From positions 1 through 64,000 of the forward strand of contig JAGWBQ010000010.1 of the NCBI GenBank assembly GCA_021295815.1: a stretch of 64,000 nucleotides of DNA, written 5' to 3'. The notes under the pieces were generated by a model. That model made no database searches, was not told the DNA's origin, and saw nothing but the letters and a program-made list of their open reading frames with translations. This document shows, one piece after another, positions 24,707-34,900 of this stretch (the first letter of the stretch is position 1; every line of letters begins with the position of its first letter). The translations under genes were made by a program, and so were the position numbers. Origin of the DNA: Gemmatimonadota bacterium. Lineage in GTDB: Bacteria; Gemmatimonadota; Gemmatimonadetes; Longimicrobiales; Gaopeijiaceae.

Positions 24707-25705
24707 CTAACTGCTAGCGGCTAGTGGGCCGGACATCAGGTGTCGGACGATCAGCTCGCCGTGCTCCCTGCCGTTCTCGATGAAGATCTTGTTGGCGTCG
24801 TGCCCCGCTGCGATCACGCCCGCCAGGTAGATGCCCCCGACGTCGGTCTCCATCGTGCTCGGGTCGTGGATGGGGACGTCGGTCGCCTCGTCTATCGCGA
24901 CGCCCAGTGAGCGGAGCGGGGCGTGATCGGCCTTCCAGCCGGTCAGAGCCAGCACGAAGTCGTTGTCGATCTCTTCCGCTTCACCGGTGTCTTCGCGACG
25001 TAAAACCACCGAACTCGGTCGGATCTCCGTTATCCGGCTGCGCCAGTGAACCGATATTTCGCGGTTACGGAGACGGTTTTCAATGTCCGGCACCACCCAC
25101 GGCTTTACGCCTCGGTCGACCTTGTCGCTGAAGTGCACCATCGTGACCCGCGCACCGTTGCGGAAGAGTTCTAGCGCGGCCTCGACCGCCGAATTTCCGG
25201 CTCCCACGACGACCACCTCTCGGTCGTAGTATGGGTAAGGCTCGTGGTAATGATGACGCACCTTGGCCAGGTCTTCCCCCGGCACTCCCAGAAGGTTGGG
25301 ACCGTGAAATCCGCCGGTGGCGAACACCACTGCGCCGGCTGAGACCCGTCGCTCCTCTCCGTCGCCGGTTTTCGTGTCCACGGTGAAGGCGCCGGCGCTT
25401 CCGCCGACCCGTGAGACCTCTTCGTACTGCCGTACCTCGAGATCCCAGTGCCGGACCACTCGTCGGTAGTAGGCCAGAGCCTCGCGCCGCGTCGGTTTCG
25501 GGTTCGGGATGGTGAAGGGCACGTTCCCGACTTCGAGCATGACCGCCGTGGAAAAGAAGGTCATATAGTAAGGGTAGCCGATCAGCGAGTTGGTGATGCA
25601 GCCGCGGTCGTAGAGCACGCAGCTCAGCCCTGCTCGCCGGGCGGCGACTCCGGCGGCGATGCCGCAGGGTCCGGCACCGACGACGACGAGATCGAATCGC
25701 TCCAT
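24707..25705 (-). CDS. ypdA: YpdA-family flavoprotein (putative bacillithiol disulfide reductase)
   Basis: 332 residues. FAD-binding GAGPCGIAAG at 9-18, the YpdA-typical block YDRGCITNSLIGYPYYMTFFS near 35-55, NADPH-binding VVVGAGNSAVEAALELF near 165, and a C-terminal GGIYLAGVIAAGHDANKIFIENGREHG. It lacks the CxxC of thioredoxin reductase, as YpdA does. In bacillithiol-using bacteria this enzyme reduces bacillithiol disulfide with NADPH; whether this organism makes bacillithiol is not shown here. ATG 25705 gives the normal family length; the frame is open further upstream without coding character. Confidence 0.85.
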   Translation of the reverse strand: MERFDLVVVGAGPCGIAAGVAARRAGLSCVLYDRGCITNSLIGYPYYMTFFSTAVMLEVGNVPFTIPNPKPTRREALAYYRRVVRHWDLEVRQYEEVSRVGGSAGAFTVDTKTGDGEERRVSAGAVVFATGGFHGPNLLGVPGEDLAKVRHHYHEPYPYYDREVVVVGAGNSAVEAALELFRNGARVTMVHFSDKVDRGVKPWVVPDIENRLRNREISVHWRSRITEIRPSSVVLRREDTGEAEEIDNDFVLALTGWKADHAPLRSLGVAIDEATDVPIHDPSTMETDVGGIYLAGVIAAGHDANKIFIENGREHGELIVRHLMSGPLAASS

Positions 25706-25913
25706 GCCCCAAAGGTAGCAGCGTACCCGACGGAGCCGTTCAACAGCGGTGGCCCATGCGGTGTCCTCAAGGATGTTCGCCCGCTGATCGGTCCTGCTCC
25801 GTGAGCCCCCGGGCCCGTCCGGCCGGGCCCGTCCGGCCGTCATTCGGCCTCCCCCCAAGCCGCATCTTCCGCGGCTCACGCACTCCACCCACGTGAACAA
25901 CCGACACTTCCCG

Positions 25914-28208
25914 ATGAACATTGCACGCTCAGCTTGGGCCCTCCTCGGGGCGCTCGGCCTCTCGGTGCTCACCGCGCCCGGCTTCGCCCTTGCGGCTCAG
26001 CTCGAATCCGACGCGGCGGCCGGCGCCGGCAGTGCGAGCGCGGTCCCGCTCACAGCTCACCGACTTGACGACGAACAGATCTTTCTCGACGGACGCATCG
26101 TGGAATCGGCATGGAACCGAGCGCTCTCCATCACCGACTTCACCCAGCAGGAACCCGTCGAAGGCGCCGAACCCACCGAGCCCACCGAGATCAAGGTCGC
26201 GTACGACTCGGACAACCTCTACATCGCTGCGATCCTCTACGACGACCCGGAAGGGATCATCGCCTACCAGCGGGAACGGGACGCGTACCTGTCCACGGAC
26301 GACCGCTTCATGTGGATCCTCGACACCTTCAAGGACGGACGCACCGGGTACTTCTTCGAGACCAACGCGAACGGCATGATGGGCGACGCGATCATGACCG
26401 GCGGTGGCGGCGGTGGTGGCGGCGGCGGACGCGGCGGCGGCGGACGCGCTTGGGACGGCATCTGGGAGGTGCGAACCGCTCGCCGGGACGATGGCTGGTC
26501 GCTCGAGGTGCGCATCCCGTTCCGCACGCTCAACTTCGATCCCTCGGCCGACGAGTGGGGGATCAACTTCCAGCGCACGATCCGACGCAAGAACGAGGAG
26601 ATACTCTGGCGGGGCTGGCGCAGGAACGAAGGACTGCGCCGCCCGGTCTTCGCCGGGACCCTGAGCGGCCTGAGCGGGCTCTCCCAGGGCCTGGGGCTGG
26701 AAGTGGTGCCTTCGGCCATCGGAAGCTGGAAGAGCATTCCCGGTGGAGGCGATCCCACGTCGTATCCTCGCGACGTCTCCTTCGACCTCAACTACAGCGT
26801 CACGCCGTCGCTGCGCTCCTCTCTCTCCATCAACACCGACTTCGCCGAGGTGGAGAGCGACCAACGCAGGGTGAACCTGACCCGGTTCCCCCTCAGATTC
26901 CCGGAGAGACGCGGGTTCTTTCTGGAAGGTTCCGGCGTGTTCACGTTCGCGCCCAGAAGCGGCCCTTCGCCCTTCTTCTCCCGCAACATAGGTCTCAGAC
27001 ACGGGCAGCAGGTCCCGATTCGCTTCGGCACGCGGGCGACCGGGCAGATAGGCGGCACCGAGGTCGGGTTCTTCCAGGTCGGAACGGGCGACTTGGACTA
27101 TTTGAGCGACGAGGCGCCGGTCCATGTCGATGCGGAACAGTTCACCGTGGCCCGCCTCCGGCAGCCGTTCTTCGAGCAGTCCACGATCGGGGGCATCTAC
27201 ACGCGCCGGGACCCGGGCGGCGAAGCCGGCGTGGTCGGACACACCGCCGGAGTCGACATCCAGCTCGCGTCGCGCAACTTTCTGGGCGACAACAATGCCG
27301 AGATGGAGGCGTTCGTGGTCTGGAATTCAAATCCCGACGCGAGCGTTTCCCGGAGCTTCGGCGATCTCTCGGCCCGCGGCCTCAGGGTCAATTTCCCCAA
27401 CGACATCTGGTCGGGGCACGTGTCCTACCGCGAGTTCGGCGACGACTACGACCCCACGCTGGGTTTCGTGACCCGCAACAACTTCCGCCGCATCGAACCC
27501 AGGATAGGGTGGTCTCCGCGCCCGGAGGCGATTGGCGCCATTCGCAACCTCGGGTTCGACGTGCAGTTCCGCAGCCTTTGGGGGATGGGCGAAGGCGGCG
27601 TGCTGGAAGAGCGGCAGTGGGAGTTCGGAGTGGTCGAGTTCAACTTGGAGAGCGGCGACAACATCGACTTCGAGATCACCAACACCTACGAATTCCTCGA
27701 CTACTCGTTCGACGTCAACGACGGCGTGTCGATCCTGCCCGGCGAGTACGATCTCTGGAGGTACGAGATCGGCGCGCGCACCGCGAGCAGGCGCAAGGTC
27801 TCTCTCTTCGGCAACCTGAACTGGGGCGAATTCTGGGACGGCGATCGCTGGGGCGGATTCGCTCGAGTCTCGGTGCGTCCGAATCCGGGCGTCACGGTCG
27901 CCACCAACATTCAGTACAACAACGTCACCCTGCCCAGGGGCAGTTTCACCGCGAACGTCTACGAGCTGGAGACCGACCTGAATCCGTCGCCGTGGGTCGC
28001 CGTGTCGACGCAACTGCAGTACGACGACGTCTCTCAGCTTGTCGGCCTCTTCGCGCGGCTGCGCTGGATAGTGAAACCCGGAAACGACGTATATCTGGTC
28101 TACACCCACAATTGGCAGAACTTGGGCACGGGTGTTCTGAACCACCGGGAGCTGACCACGCTCTCGCGCGGCGCGTCGATCAAGGCGAACTACACCTACC
28201 GGTTTTGA
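25914..28208 (+). CDS. CBM9-like / DUF5916 outer-membrane protein
   Basis: 764 residues. Signal peptide IARSAWALLGALGLSVLTAP. An N-terminal carbohydrate-binding family 9-like domain (LDDEQIFLDGRIVESAWNRA, KVAYDSDNLYIAAILYDDPE) is followed by DUF5916, predicted as a beta barrel (FPERRGFFLEGSGVFTFAPR, YTRRDPGGEAG, alternating aromatic strands to the C-terminal NYTYRF). A Gly-rich insertion interrupted by Arg is encoded at 26400-26447. The family is common in Bacteroidota and Gemmatimonadota; the substrate is unknown. A GTG at 25893 in the same frame is the alternative start. Convergent with the ABC transporter genes. Confidence 0.85.
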   Translation: MNIARSAWALLGALGLSVLTAPGFALAAQLESDAAAGAGSASAVPLTAHRLDDEQIFLDGRIVESAWNRALSITDFTQQEPVEGAEPTEPTEIKVAYDSDNLYIAAILYDDPEGIIAYQRERDAYLSTDDRFMWILDTFKDGRTGYFFETNANGMMGDAIMTGGGGGGGGGGRGGGGRAWDGIWEVRTARRDDGWSLEVRIPFRTLNFDPSADEWGINFQRTIRRKNEEILWRGWRRNEGLRRPVFAGTLSGLSGLSQGLGLEVVPSAIGSWKSIPGGGDPTSYPRDVSFDLNYSVTPSLRSSLSINTDFAEVESDQRRVNLTRFPLRFPERRGFFLEGSGVFTFAPRSGPSPFFSRNIGLRHGQQVPIRFGTRATGQIGGTEVGFFQVGTGDLDYLSDEAPVHVDAEQFTVARLRQPFFEQSTIGGIYTRRDPGGEAGVVGHTAGVDIQLASRNFLGDNNAEMEAFVVWNSNPDASVSRSFGDLSARGLRVNFPNDIWSGHVSYREFGDDYDPTLGFVTRNNFRRIEPRIGWSPRPEAIGAIRNLGFDVQFRSLWGMGEGGVLEERQWEFGVVEFNLESGDNIDFEITNTYEFLDYSFDVNDGVSILPGEYDLWRYEIGARTASRRKVSLFGNLNWGEFWDGDRWGGFARVSVRPNPGVTVATNIQYNNVTLPRGSFTANVYELETDLNPSPWVAVSTQLQYDDVSQLVGLFARLRWIVKPGNDVYLVYTHNWQNLGTGVLNHRELTTLSRGASIKANYTYRF

Positions 28209-28241
28209 CGGTCGGCGCCGGCGAGGCAGTCCGGCGTTCGA

Positions 28242-29150
28242 TTACCGGTCGTCGGTGTAGCGCAGGAAGATCTCGTGGAGCGAGGGTTCCAGCAGCTCGA
28301 AGCGCAGGATTCGTGCTCCGGCGGCGACCGCGCGCTCCAGAATGGGCTGGTGGTCGGCCCCGTCGCGGAGAACGAGCCTGGACCAACCGTCCATGTCTTC
28401 GACCGAGGCTATCTCCGGGCCGCCCATCCAATGGTCCGGACCCTCGAACTCGACGCCGACCGCGCCCTTCCGCTCCTCCCGCTTGAGCTCGCGCAGGTTC
28501 GAGTCGATGATCTTTCTAGAGCTTGAAATCAGGCAGACTCGGTCGCAGAGGCTCTCCGCCTGGTGCATAAGGTGCGTCGAGAAGATTATCGTCCTGCCCT
28601 GATCCCTGAAGTCCCGTACCAGTCGCTCGAGAGCGTCCTGATTTATGGGGTCGAGGCCGCTGAAGGGCTCGTCGAGAATGAGCAGCTCGGGTTCGTGAAG
28701 CACGGTACCGATGAACTGCACCTTCTGCTGCATTCCCTTGGACAGGGCCTCGGCCTTCTTGTCGGCCCATGCGGCCAGCTCGAAACGCTCGAGCCAGCGT
28801 CCGGCGCGTGCACGTCCCTCGGACTTCGAGAGCCCGCGTATCTCCGCCAGGAACGTGAGCTGTTCGAGGACCTTCATCTTGGGGTAGAGACCGCGCTCTT
28901 CAGGCAGGTACCCCACCTGCTTGCGGCGCGTGTGCTTGGGGTCGCCCCCGAAGAGCGAGACCGATCCGCGATCGGGCATGAGAATTCCCATGATCATCCG
29001 AAGGGTCGTGGTCTTACCGGAACCGTTCGGCCCGAGGAGTCCGCACACTCCGCCGCGCGGAATGGTCAGATCGAGCTCCGACACCGCCGTGTGGCCGGTG
29101 AAGCTCTTGGAGGCTCCCGCCATCGAGACCACCGCACCCGCGCTATCCAC
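28242..29150 (-). CDS. ABC transporter ATP-binding protein (NatA type)
   Basis: 302 residues. Walker A GPNGSGKTT at ~40-48, signature LSKGMQQKVQF, Walker B LLILDEPFSGLDP, and STHLMHQAESLCDRV for the H-loop. A ~75-residue C-terminal extension of the DUF4162 kind follows (VEFEGPDHWMGGPEI onward to LLEPSLHEIFLRYT), typical of NatA-like exporter ATPases. It powers the permease encoded upstream, with which it overlaps by 8 bases. Na+ export is the classic NatAB role but cannot be inferred for this pair. Confidence 0.92.
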   Translation of the reverse strand: MDSAGAVVSMAGASKSFTGHTAVSELDLTIPRGGVCGLLGPNGSGKTTTLRMIMGILMPDRGSVSLFGGDPKHTRRKQVGYLPEERGLYPKMKVLEQLTFLAEIRGLSKSEGRARAGRWLERFELAAWADKKAEALSKGMQQKVQFIGTVLHEPELLILDEPFSGLDPINQDALERLVRDFRDQGRTIIFSTHLMHQAESLCDRVCLISSSRKIIDSNLRELKREERKGAVGVEFEGPDHWMGGPEIASVEDMDGWSRLVLRDGADHQPILERAVAAGARILRFELLEPSLHEIFLRYTDDR

Positions 29151-30411
29151 GGATCACCCACCTCGCCAGCTCCCTGATCGACGGACGTTTGCCGGTCGAG
29201 AGGATGCCGATTCGATAAATGCGACCGGCGACCCAGGCGCAGCCCACGAGCGCCATCCCCATCAGAGCGAAAGACAACGCGATCTCCCAACCCGCTGCCG
29301 CGCCTGCGGCCACCCTCGCCCACATGAGCACCGGCGAGAACATGGGGAAGAGCGAGGCCCATAGCGCCAAGGTCGAGTTCGGCGCCTGGATGATCGGCAT
29401 CAGAATCATGATCTGGGCGACCATCAGCATGACCACGGGCATCGTCGCGTATTGCGCTTCCTGCTCGGATCCGCACATGGCCCCGACCGCCGCGAAAAGC
29501 CCGGCGAAGATGAAGTAGCCGAAGAGGAAATAGCCGAGGAACAGCGCCAGGATGGAGAGCCCCGGAAGTTGACCGCCGAAGGTGGCTAGGATCTGGCTCA
29601 CTTCTTCGGGCAAGAACCCCTGAACCAGACCGACGCCGAGCGCCACGGCCGCCAGAAGGCTTCCGACCCAAATGGCGAGTTGGGTCAGACCGGCGCTCCC
29701 CACTCCCAGGATCTTGCCGAGCATGAGGTGAGTCGGACGCACGCTGGCGACGATGACCTCGACTATGCGTGACTGCTTCTCTTCCAAGGTGGCGCGCAGG
29801 ACCGCAGATCCGTAGATCAGGATGGCCATGTAGAGCACGAATCCCCCTCCGAATCCCAACCCCAGCCCGACAGCCTCCCTGGCCTCCGCTTCGTCGACGG
29901 CGACCGCGTCGTCGGATTCCGTCGTAGACACGGTAACGGCCAGGGAACCGAAGCCGGATCCGGATCCCCTTTCGCCTAGCGCCGCGAGAACGACCGCGCC
30001 CTCGATCGCGGCTCTGCGCAGACCCGAAGGAACCTCGGCGGTATGGAACAGGGCCGAGCCGGTCTCGGGGCCGACGCTTCCGATGATGAGGACTCCGGTA
30101 TAGGTGCCGGTGTCGGCGGCGGCGAGCGCGGAGGTGACCTCGGAGGGCGGGTCGAGCGGAATATCCACGGTCGAGTAGCCGATGCGGGCGAGGCGAGGGC
30201 TCAGATCGTCGGCCAGGACGCCGGAAGAGTCCACCACAGCGATGAGGTTCCGGTTTTCGTCGTCTCCTACCGCCATCATCGCGAAGAACACCGAGAGAGC
30301 CATCATCCCGATCATCATGAGCGGGATGCCGAGAGTCGCCAGCACGAAGGCCTTGGATTTGACTCGCTGCTTGTACTCGCGACGGAGTATGGTCCACACG
30401 TCACCTGCCAT
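29143..30411 (-). CDS. ABC transporter permease (NatB / ABC-2 type)
   Basis: 422 residues. One N-terminal span (FVLATLGIPLMMIGMMALSV), a large extracytoplasmic domain of ~150 residues (ENRNLIAVVDSSGVLADDLS), then five or six more spans (GGGFVLYMAILIYGSAVL, LTQLAIWVGSLLAAVALGVG, ILALFLGYFLFGYFIFAGLF, EQEAQYATMPVVMLMVAQIM, SLFPMFSPVLMW, ALMGMALVGCAWVAGRIYRI). ATLEEKQSRIVEVIVAS is the characteristic cytoplasmic coupling motif of this family. First gene of the two-gene unit. Confidence 0.9.
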   Translation of the reverse strand: MAGDVWTILRREYKQRVKSKAFVLATLGIPLMMIGMMALSVFFAMMAVGDDENRNLIAVVDSSGVLADDLSPRLARIGYSTVDIPLDPPSEVTSALAAADTGTYTGVLIIGSVGPETGSALFHTAEVPSGLRRAAIEGAVVLAALGERGSGSGFGSLAVTVSTTESDDAVAVDEAEAREAVGLGLGFGGGFVLYMAILIYGSAVLRATLEEKQSRIVEVIVASVRPTHLMLGKILGVGSAGLTQLAIWVGSLLAAVALGVGLVQGFLPEEVSQILATFGGQLPGLSILALFLGYFLFGYFIFAGLFAAVGAMCGSEQEAQYATMPVVMLMVAQIMILMPIIQAPNSTLALWASLFPMFSPVLMWARVAAGAAAGWEIALSFALMGMALVGCAWVAGRIYRIGILSTGKRPSIRELARWVIRG

Positions 30412-30514
30412 CGTCGCTCCTCCGGGAGTCGTGAGCTTTCCGGGAACCCGAACCGACGATTCCGGGGCCTGAAGCCGAAACCGACGGGTTGAAGATATAA
30501 AGGGGCCAAGATGC

Positions 30515-30907
30515 GTGGGCGTTCGGAGCCCCGGGAGCCAACTGAAGTCCGACCGGGCCGACCGATCCGGAAATCAGACTAGATTACAAAGGAGCAGACG
30601 TAACGATGTCGGGACCTACAGGCCGCCGGCCGGGGACGAGCGCAGAGTGGCGATATTTCGAGAAGTCGGACGCGGGGAGGTTCCTTTGGGAGTGGGCGGA
30701 CGCATCACCATACCCTACAACATCCGGGAGAGCATGAAGCTGCTCGAGAAGGAGGGCAGCGCCACGCTCAACCTGCGGGTGGAGGAGACCCGAACCCGTC
30801 AGGGGGTCCGCCACCAACTGGTGGTCTGGGAGAAGCCCGCGCCGCCTCCCACCGAGAAGGCCGAACCGCCTCCCACCGAGAAGGCCGAACCGACCCCTAC
30901 CGAGTGA
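30515..30907 (+). CDS. hypothetical protein with C-terminal PPPTEKAE repeats, start uncertain
   Basis: The open frame is 130 codons, but only the part from about 30680 (GGRITIPYNIRESMKLLEKEGSATLNLRVEETR) looks coding. GTG 30647 is a possible in-frame start. However, the only good ribosome site, AAAGGAG at 30588-30594, serves ATG 30606 in another frame (MSGPTGRRPGTSAEWRYFEK, ending 30737), so a frameshift may have split a gene. The C-terminus is built on a 24-base unit repeated at 30842-30865 and 30866-30889, with a third partial unit. No family recognised. Confidence 0.4.
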   Translation: MGVRSPGSQLKSDRADRSGNQTRLQRSRRNDVGTYRPPAGDERRVAIFREVGRGEVPLGVGGRITIPYNIRESMKLLEKEGSATLNLRVEETRTRQGVRHQLVVWEKPAPPPTEKAEPPPTEKAEPTPTE

Positions 30908-30914
30908 CCGTTCG

Positions 30915-31190
30915 TTATCCGATCGCGGCGGCGGAGCGCAGCATCGCTACGAGCGTCCGTTCGTCGAACTCCCTTGCGGTCTGCACGGCGGTGTCATAGC
31001 TGTCTTCCACTATTATGACGGCGGTCGCGCGACTCGCCTCCGGATCCGCGTTCCCGGCGTCGAAACGAAGACGCCCCTGGAAGACGTCGGGCCGATGGGG
31101 GTTGTCGACGGCTTCAAGATACGCGTGCCAAAGCTCGCCCTCGAAGGCGACGGTGGCCAGGTGGGTGCCGCCGGATCCAAAATCTTTCAT
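30915..31190 (-). CDS. hypothetical protein, 91 residues
   Basis: ATG 31190 follows GAGAGG with 6-base spacing and reads MKDFGSGGTHLATVAFEGEL, then WHAYLEAVDNPHRPDVFQGRLRFDAG and TAVIIVEDSYDTAVQTAREFDERTLVAMLRSA. It is a soluble, mixed alpha/beta small protein without cysteines or signal peptide. It is divergent from the complex III operon, whose promoter lies between the two starts, and converges closely (7 bases) on the preceding hypothetical. I do not recognise the family. Confidence 0.6.
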   Translation of the reverse strand: MKDFGSGGTHLATVAFEGELWHAYLEAVDNPHRPDVFQGRLRFDAGNADPEASRATAVIIVEDSYDTAVQTAREFDERTLVAMLRSAAAIG

Positions 31191-31210
31191 CCCGAACCTC
31201 TCAACTGAAC

Positions 31211-31239
31211 TTGACACTAAGGTACCCCCTGCGTAGCTT
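31211..31239 (+). promoter_or_regulatory. promoter upstream of the alternative complex III operon
   Basis: TTGACA at 31211-31216, 17 bases, TAGCTT at 31234-31239. The predicted start of transcription near 31246 would leave a leader of about 115 bases before actA. This is the best sigma-70-type match in the region and is oriented toward actA. Confidence 0.55.
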
Positions 31240-31362
31240 ACGGCCCTCGTTCAAGGGGGGCCGCCGTCCGACGGTCAAGCGGTCGCGCCTCCCGGATACA
31301 CCTCCTCCAACCCCGCGTGCCGCGGGCCGCGTACCCGAGACGCCGATCGGACCGAGCCAAAT

Positions 31363-31932
31363 ATGACACGGCACTGGTTATTCGTCGGACTGAGCTGCGC
31401 GGCCGCCCTCGTGACGCTCGCCTTCATACAGGTCGAGCAGGATGCGGAACACGAGGAGGAGGAGGCGGCGGAGTCGGTCCAGCCCATCGCCTTCCCGCAC
31501 GATCAGCATTCCGGAAGCGAGCCCGGTCAGAACCGAATGGACTGCCAGTACTGTCACTTTTCGGCGGAGCGCTCGGTGGACGCCGGAATCCCTTCTGTCG
31601 CTTCTTGCTGGGGTTGTCATCAGGCGATTCCCGGCACCGACGCCCGGGCGGAGGTGGCCAAGATCGGGGAGTATGTGCGGTCCGGGGAGCCGATCCCGTG
31701 GGTGCGCATCTACAAGGTCTCCGATCACGTGCGTTTCCCGCACATGCGACACGTCAACGCGGGCCTGACCTGTCAGGAGTGTCACGGCGAGGTTCAGGAG
31801 ACGGGCGTCATCGAAGAGCCGTCGCCGGTCTGGGGAGGCGACAACATGGGGTGGTGCGTGAGCTGCCACCGTAAACCCGACGAGAACGGCGAGCAGCAGG
31901 CTTCCACCGACTGTGCCGTCTGCCACTACTAA
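31363..31932 (+). CDS. actA: alternative complex III subunit ActA, pentaheme cytochrome c
   Basis: 189 residues. An N-terminal membrane anchor or signal (WLFVGLSCAAALVTLAFIQV) is followed by five CxxCH haem sites: residues 61-65, 82-86, 137-141, 165-169 and 184-188. Five haems is the normal number for ActA, which lies on the outer face of the membrane complex that oxidises menaquinol and passes electrons to cytochrome c or a copper protein. First gene of actABCDEF; the stop is 14 bases before actB. Confidence 0.93.
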   Translation: MTRHWLFVGLSCAAALVTLAFIQVEQDAEHEEEEAAESVQPIAFPHDQHSGSEPGQNRMDCQYCHFSAERSVDAGIPSVASCWGCHQAIPGTDARAEVAKIGEYVRSGEPIPWVRIYKVSDHVRFPHMRHVNAGLTCQECHGEVQETGVIEEPSPVWGGDNMGWCVSCHRKPDENGEQQASTDCAVCHY

Positions 31933-31946
31933 AGGGAGCTGAGAGT

Positions 31947-34900
31947 ATGGCCGCCGGCATGGAACGGAGGGATTTTCTCAAAGTGGTCGGGGTTGGCGGC
32001 GCGGGCGCGACCGTCGCCGGCTGCTCGACGGGAGAGGTGGAAAAGCTTCTCCCCTACGTCACCCACCCGGAAGAGATCACTCCGGGCGTGGCGACCTGGT
32101 ACACCACGGCTTGCGGCGGCTGCGAAGCCGGCTGCGGCATGTGGGCTCGGACCCGCGAGGGCAGGGCGGTCAAGCTGGAAGGCAACCCCAACCACCCCGT
32201 GTCGCAGGGTGCGCTCTGCTCGGTGGGTCACGCCAGCCTTCAGCACCTCTACAACCCAGACCGTCATCCCGGGCCGCTCGTGCGCGAGGGCGACCGCGTT
32301 CGCAGCGGGGGGTGGGACGAAGCCGAGCGCTTTCTGGCCTCCAAGATCGGTCCCGAGACCAGGGTCCTCCTCCTTACGGGACGGTGTGGCCCGACGCTCG
32401 ACCGTCTCTTCGACGAGTTCACGGCCGCGGTGAACGGCACCCGGGTCAGGTACCTGCCCGGCTCCAACTCGCCCGCCCTGGCGGCCGCCGCCATCGTCTA
32501 CGGGGCCGACGCACCGTCCCTCGGCGACATCGGCGCGGCCCGCACGCTCATCTCCTTCGGAGACGATTTCACCGAAGGCACGGGATCGGTCGAAGGCGGC
32601 AGGGGCCTCGCCCGCTCGAACGCTCTTGCCCCCGACGGGAGCAAGGGCCGTTTCGTCTACGTAGGCCCCCGGCTCTCGGCCACGGGCATGAACGCCGACG
32701 AGTGGGTACCGGTCCGGCCGGGCACCGAGGCGCTGCTCGCGCTGGGCATGGCGTCGGCCATCGCGACCGATCCCGAGGTGGCTGGGTCTTGGGCTCCGCT
32801 TCTCCGGCAGCACACTCCCGCGACGACGGCTGCGGCCACCGGCGTAGAGGAAGCCGACATCCGCGAGCTCGCGCACCGCTTCGCCTCGGAGGGGCCGAGC
32901 CTCGCGCTGGGACCGGGGGCGGGCGGTTCGCACCGACGCGCCACCCAGGCCCATGTGGCCGTGGCGCTCCTGAATCACGTCGCGGGCGCCGCAGGCGGCA
33001 CGGTCAGGGTCGGCGCGGGTCCCAACCCCACGGGCAGCTACGGGGAAATGGCCGACGCGGTGGAGGCCATGGCCGCAGGTGCGGTAGACGTGGTGCTCGT
33101 GCACGGCATCAATCCCGTCTACGAAATGCCCCGAAGTTCCGGCTTCAGAGAGGCGTTCGAGCAGGTACCCTTCAAAGCGTCCTTCGCCCAAGCTCGAGAC
33201 GAGACTTCCGCGCTCGCCGATCTGGTACTTCCCGACCGCCATTTCCTCGAGTCGTGGGGCGATACGAACCCGCGGGCGGGAATCAGGGCGCTCCAACAGC
33301 CGGTCATGCAGCCGGTCCCGCACTTCGACTCGAAACAGACCGGCGACGTCCTGCTCTCGGTCGCCGCGCATCTCGGTAGCGATCCGGGCGCGAGCACGTT
33401 TTTCGACTACCTGCGCGAGGCCTACCGAGCCGAAGCCGGTGAAGGCGACTTCGACGCCAGGTGGCGCGAGTACCTCCGTAGCGGCGTGGTCGAGATCGGT
33501 GCCGATCCCGATCCCGAGGATACGGCGGACTCCGCAGCGGCTCCCGCCCTGATGCCGATGGGCGCCGTCGACTTCACCCCGGCCCGGTTCGACGAGGGCG
33601 GCGATCTTACTCTGCTGGTACATCCGTCGCCGCGTCTGGGATCGGGCGAGCATGCCAACCAACCCTGGCTCCAGGAGCTGCCCGACCCGGCCTCGAAGAT
33701 CACCTGGCACTCGTGGCTCGAGATCAATCCGCACACCGCCGAGGAGCGCGGACTCCGAGACGGCGACATCGTATCGGTCGCGTCGGCGCACGGGACAGTC
33801 GAAGTACCTGTGTGGCTTTATCCGGGCATCCGTGAAGACGCCGTGGCGCTCGCGCTCGGCGGCGGCCACACCGCCATGGGGCGCTGGGCCGACGGCAACG
33901 GCGTGAACGCCCTCGACCTACTCCCTTCGGACACGGACGAGCTCTCCGGGGCCTTCGCGGCGACGTCGGTCACGGTCACGGTCACGCCCACCGGCTCGCG
34001 GCGGGCTCTGGCCACGGTCTCCGGCTCCGACGACGACTTCGACCGTCCCATCGCCCCGGCCGTCGCCTTGGCCGATCTCGGCCACGCCGAAGAACACGAG
34101 GACGACCACCACGGCGAGCTCGACGAGCTTCAGGGGCTGGGCGGCTTCGTTCCGGTGCCCGCCGAAGACGGCGCGCCCACCGCGTTCCCGCTGGAGGGCT
34201 CCCGGCACGGACCTTACGAGAACTCGCACGAGAGCGAGCCGCGTTGGGCGATGGCGATCGACCTCGACAAGTGCACGGGTTGCAGCGCCTGCGTCACGGC
34301 CTGCCAGGCCGAGAACAACGTGCCTTGGGTCGGCGAGGAACAGCTTCTGGGTGGGCGCGAGATGAGCTGGATCCGGTTGGAGCGCTACTACAAGCAGGTG
34401 GACGCGACGCGGGCGGGTCCGCTCGACGTGCGCTTCCTGCCCATGCTCTGCCAGCACTGCGGCAACGCGCCCTGCGAGCCCGTCTGCCCGGTGTACGCGA
34501 CCTATCACACCCCCGACGGCCTAAACGCTCAGATCTACAACCGTTGCGTGGGCACCCGCTACTGCGCCAACAACTGCCCTTACAAGGTGCGGGTCTTCAA
34601 CTGGCTCCGCTACGCGGACGGCGTTCCCGAGCCTATGAACTGGCAGTGGAACCCCGACGTCACCGTGCGCGGCAACGGCGTCATGGAGAAGTGCTCCTTC
34701 TGCGTCCAGCGCATCCGTGAGGCCGAGAACCGGGCCGCGCTCGAAGAAGGGCGTCCGGTCAGGGACGGCGAAGTCGTGCCCGCCTGTCAGCAGAGCTGCG
34801 CGGCGGAGGCCATCGTGTTCGGCAACATCCGCGATCCCGAATCGCGGGTCGCGAGGGTCACCGACGACGAGCGCACGTATCGGGTTCTCGACGAGTTCAT

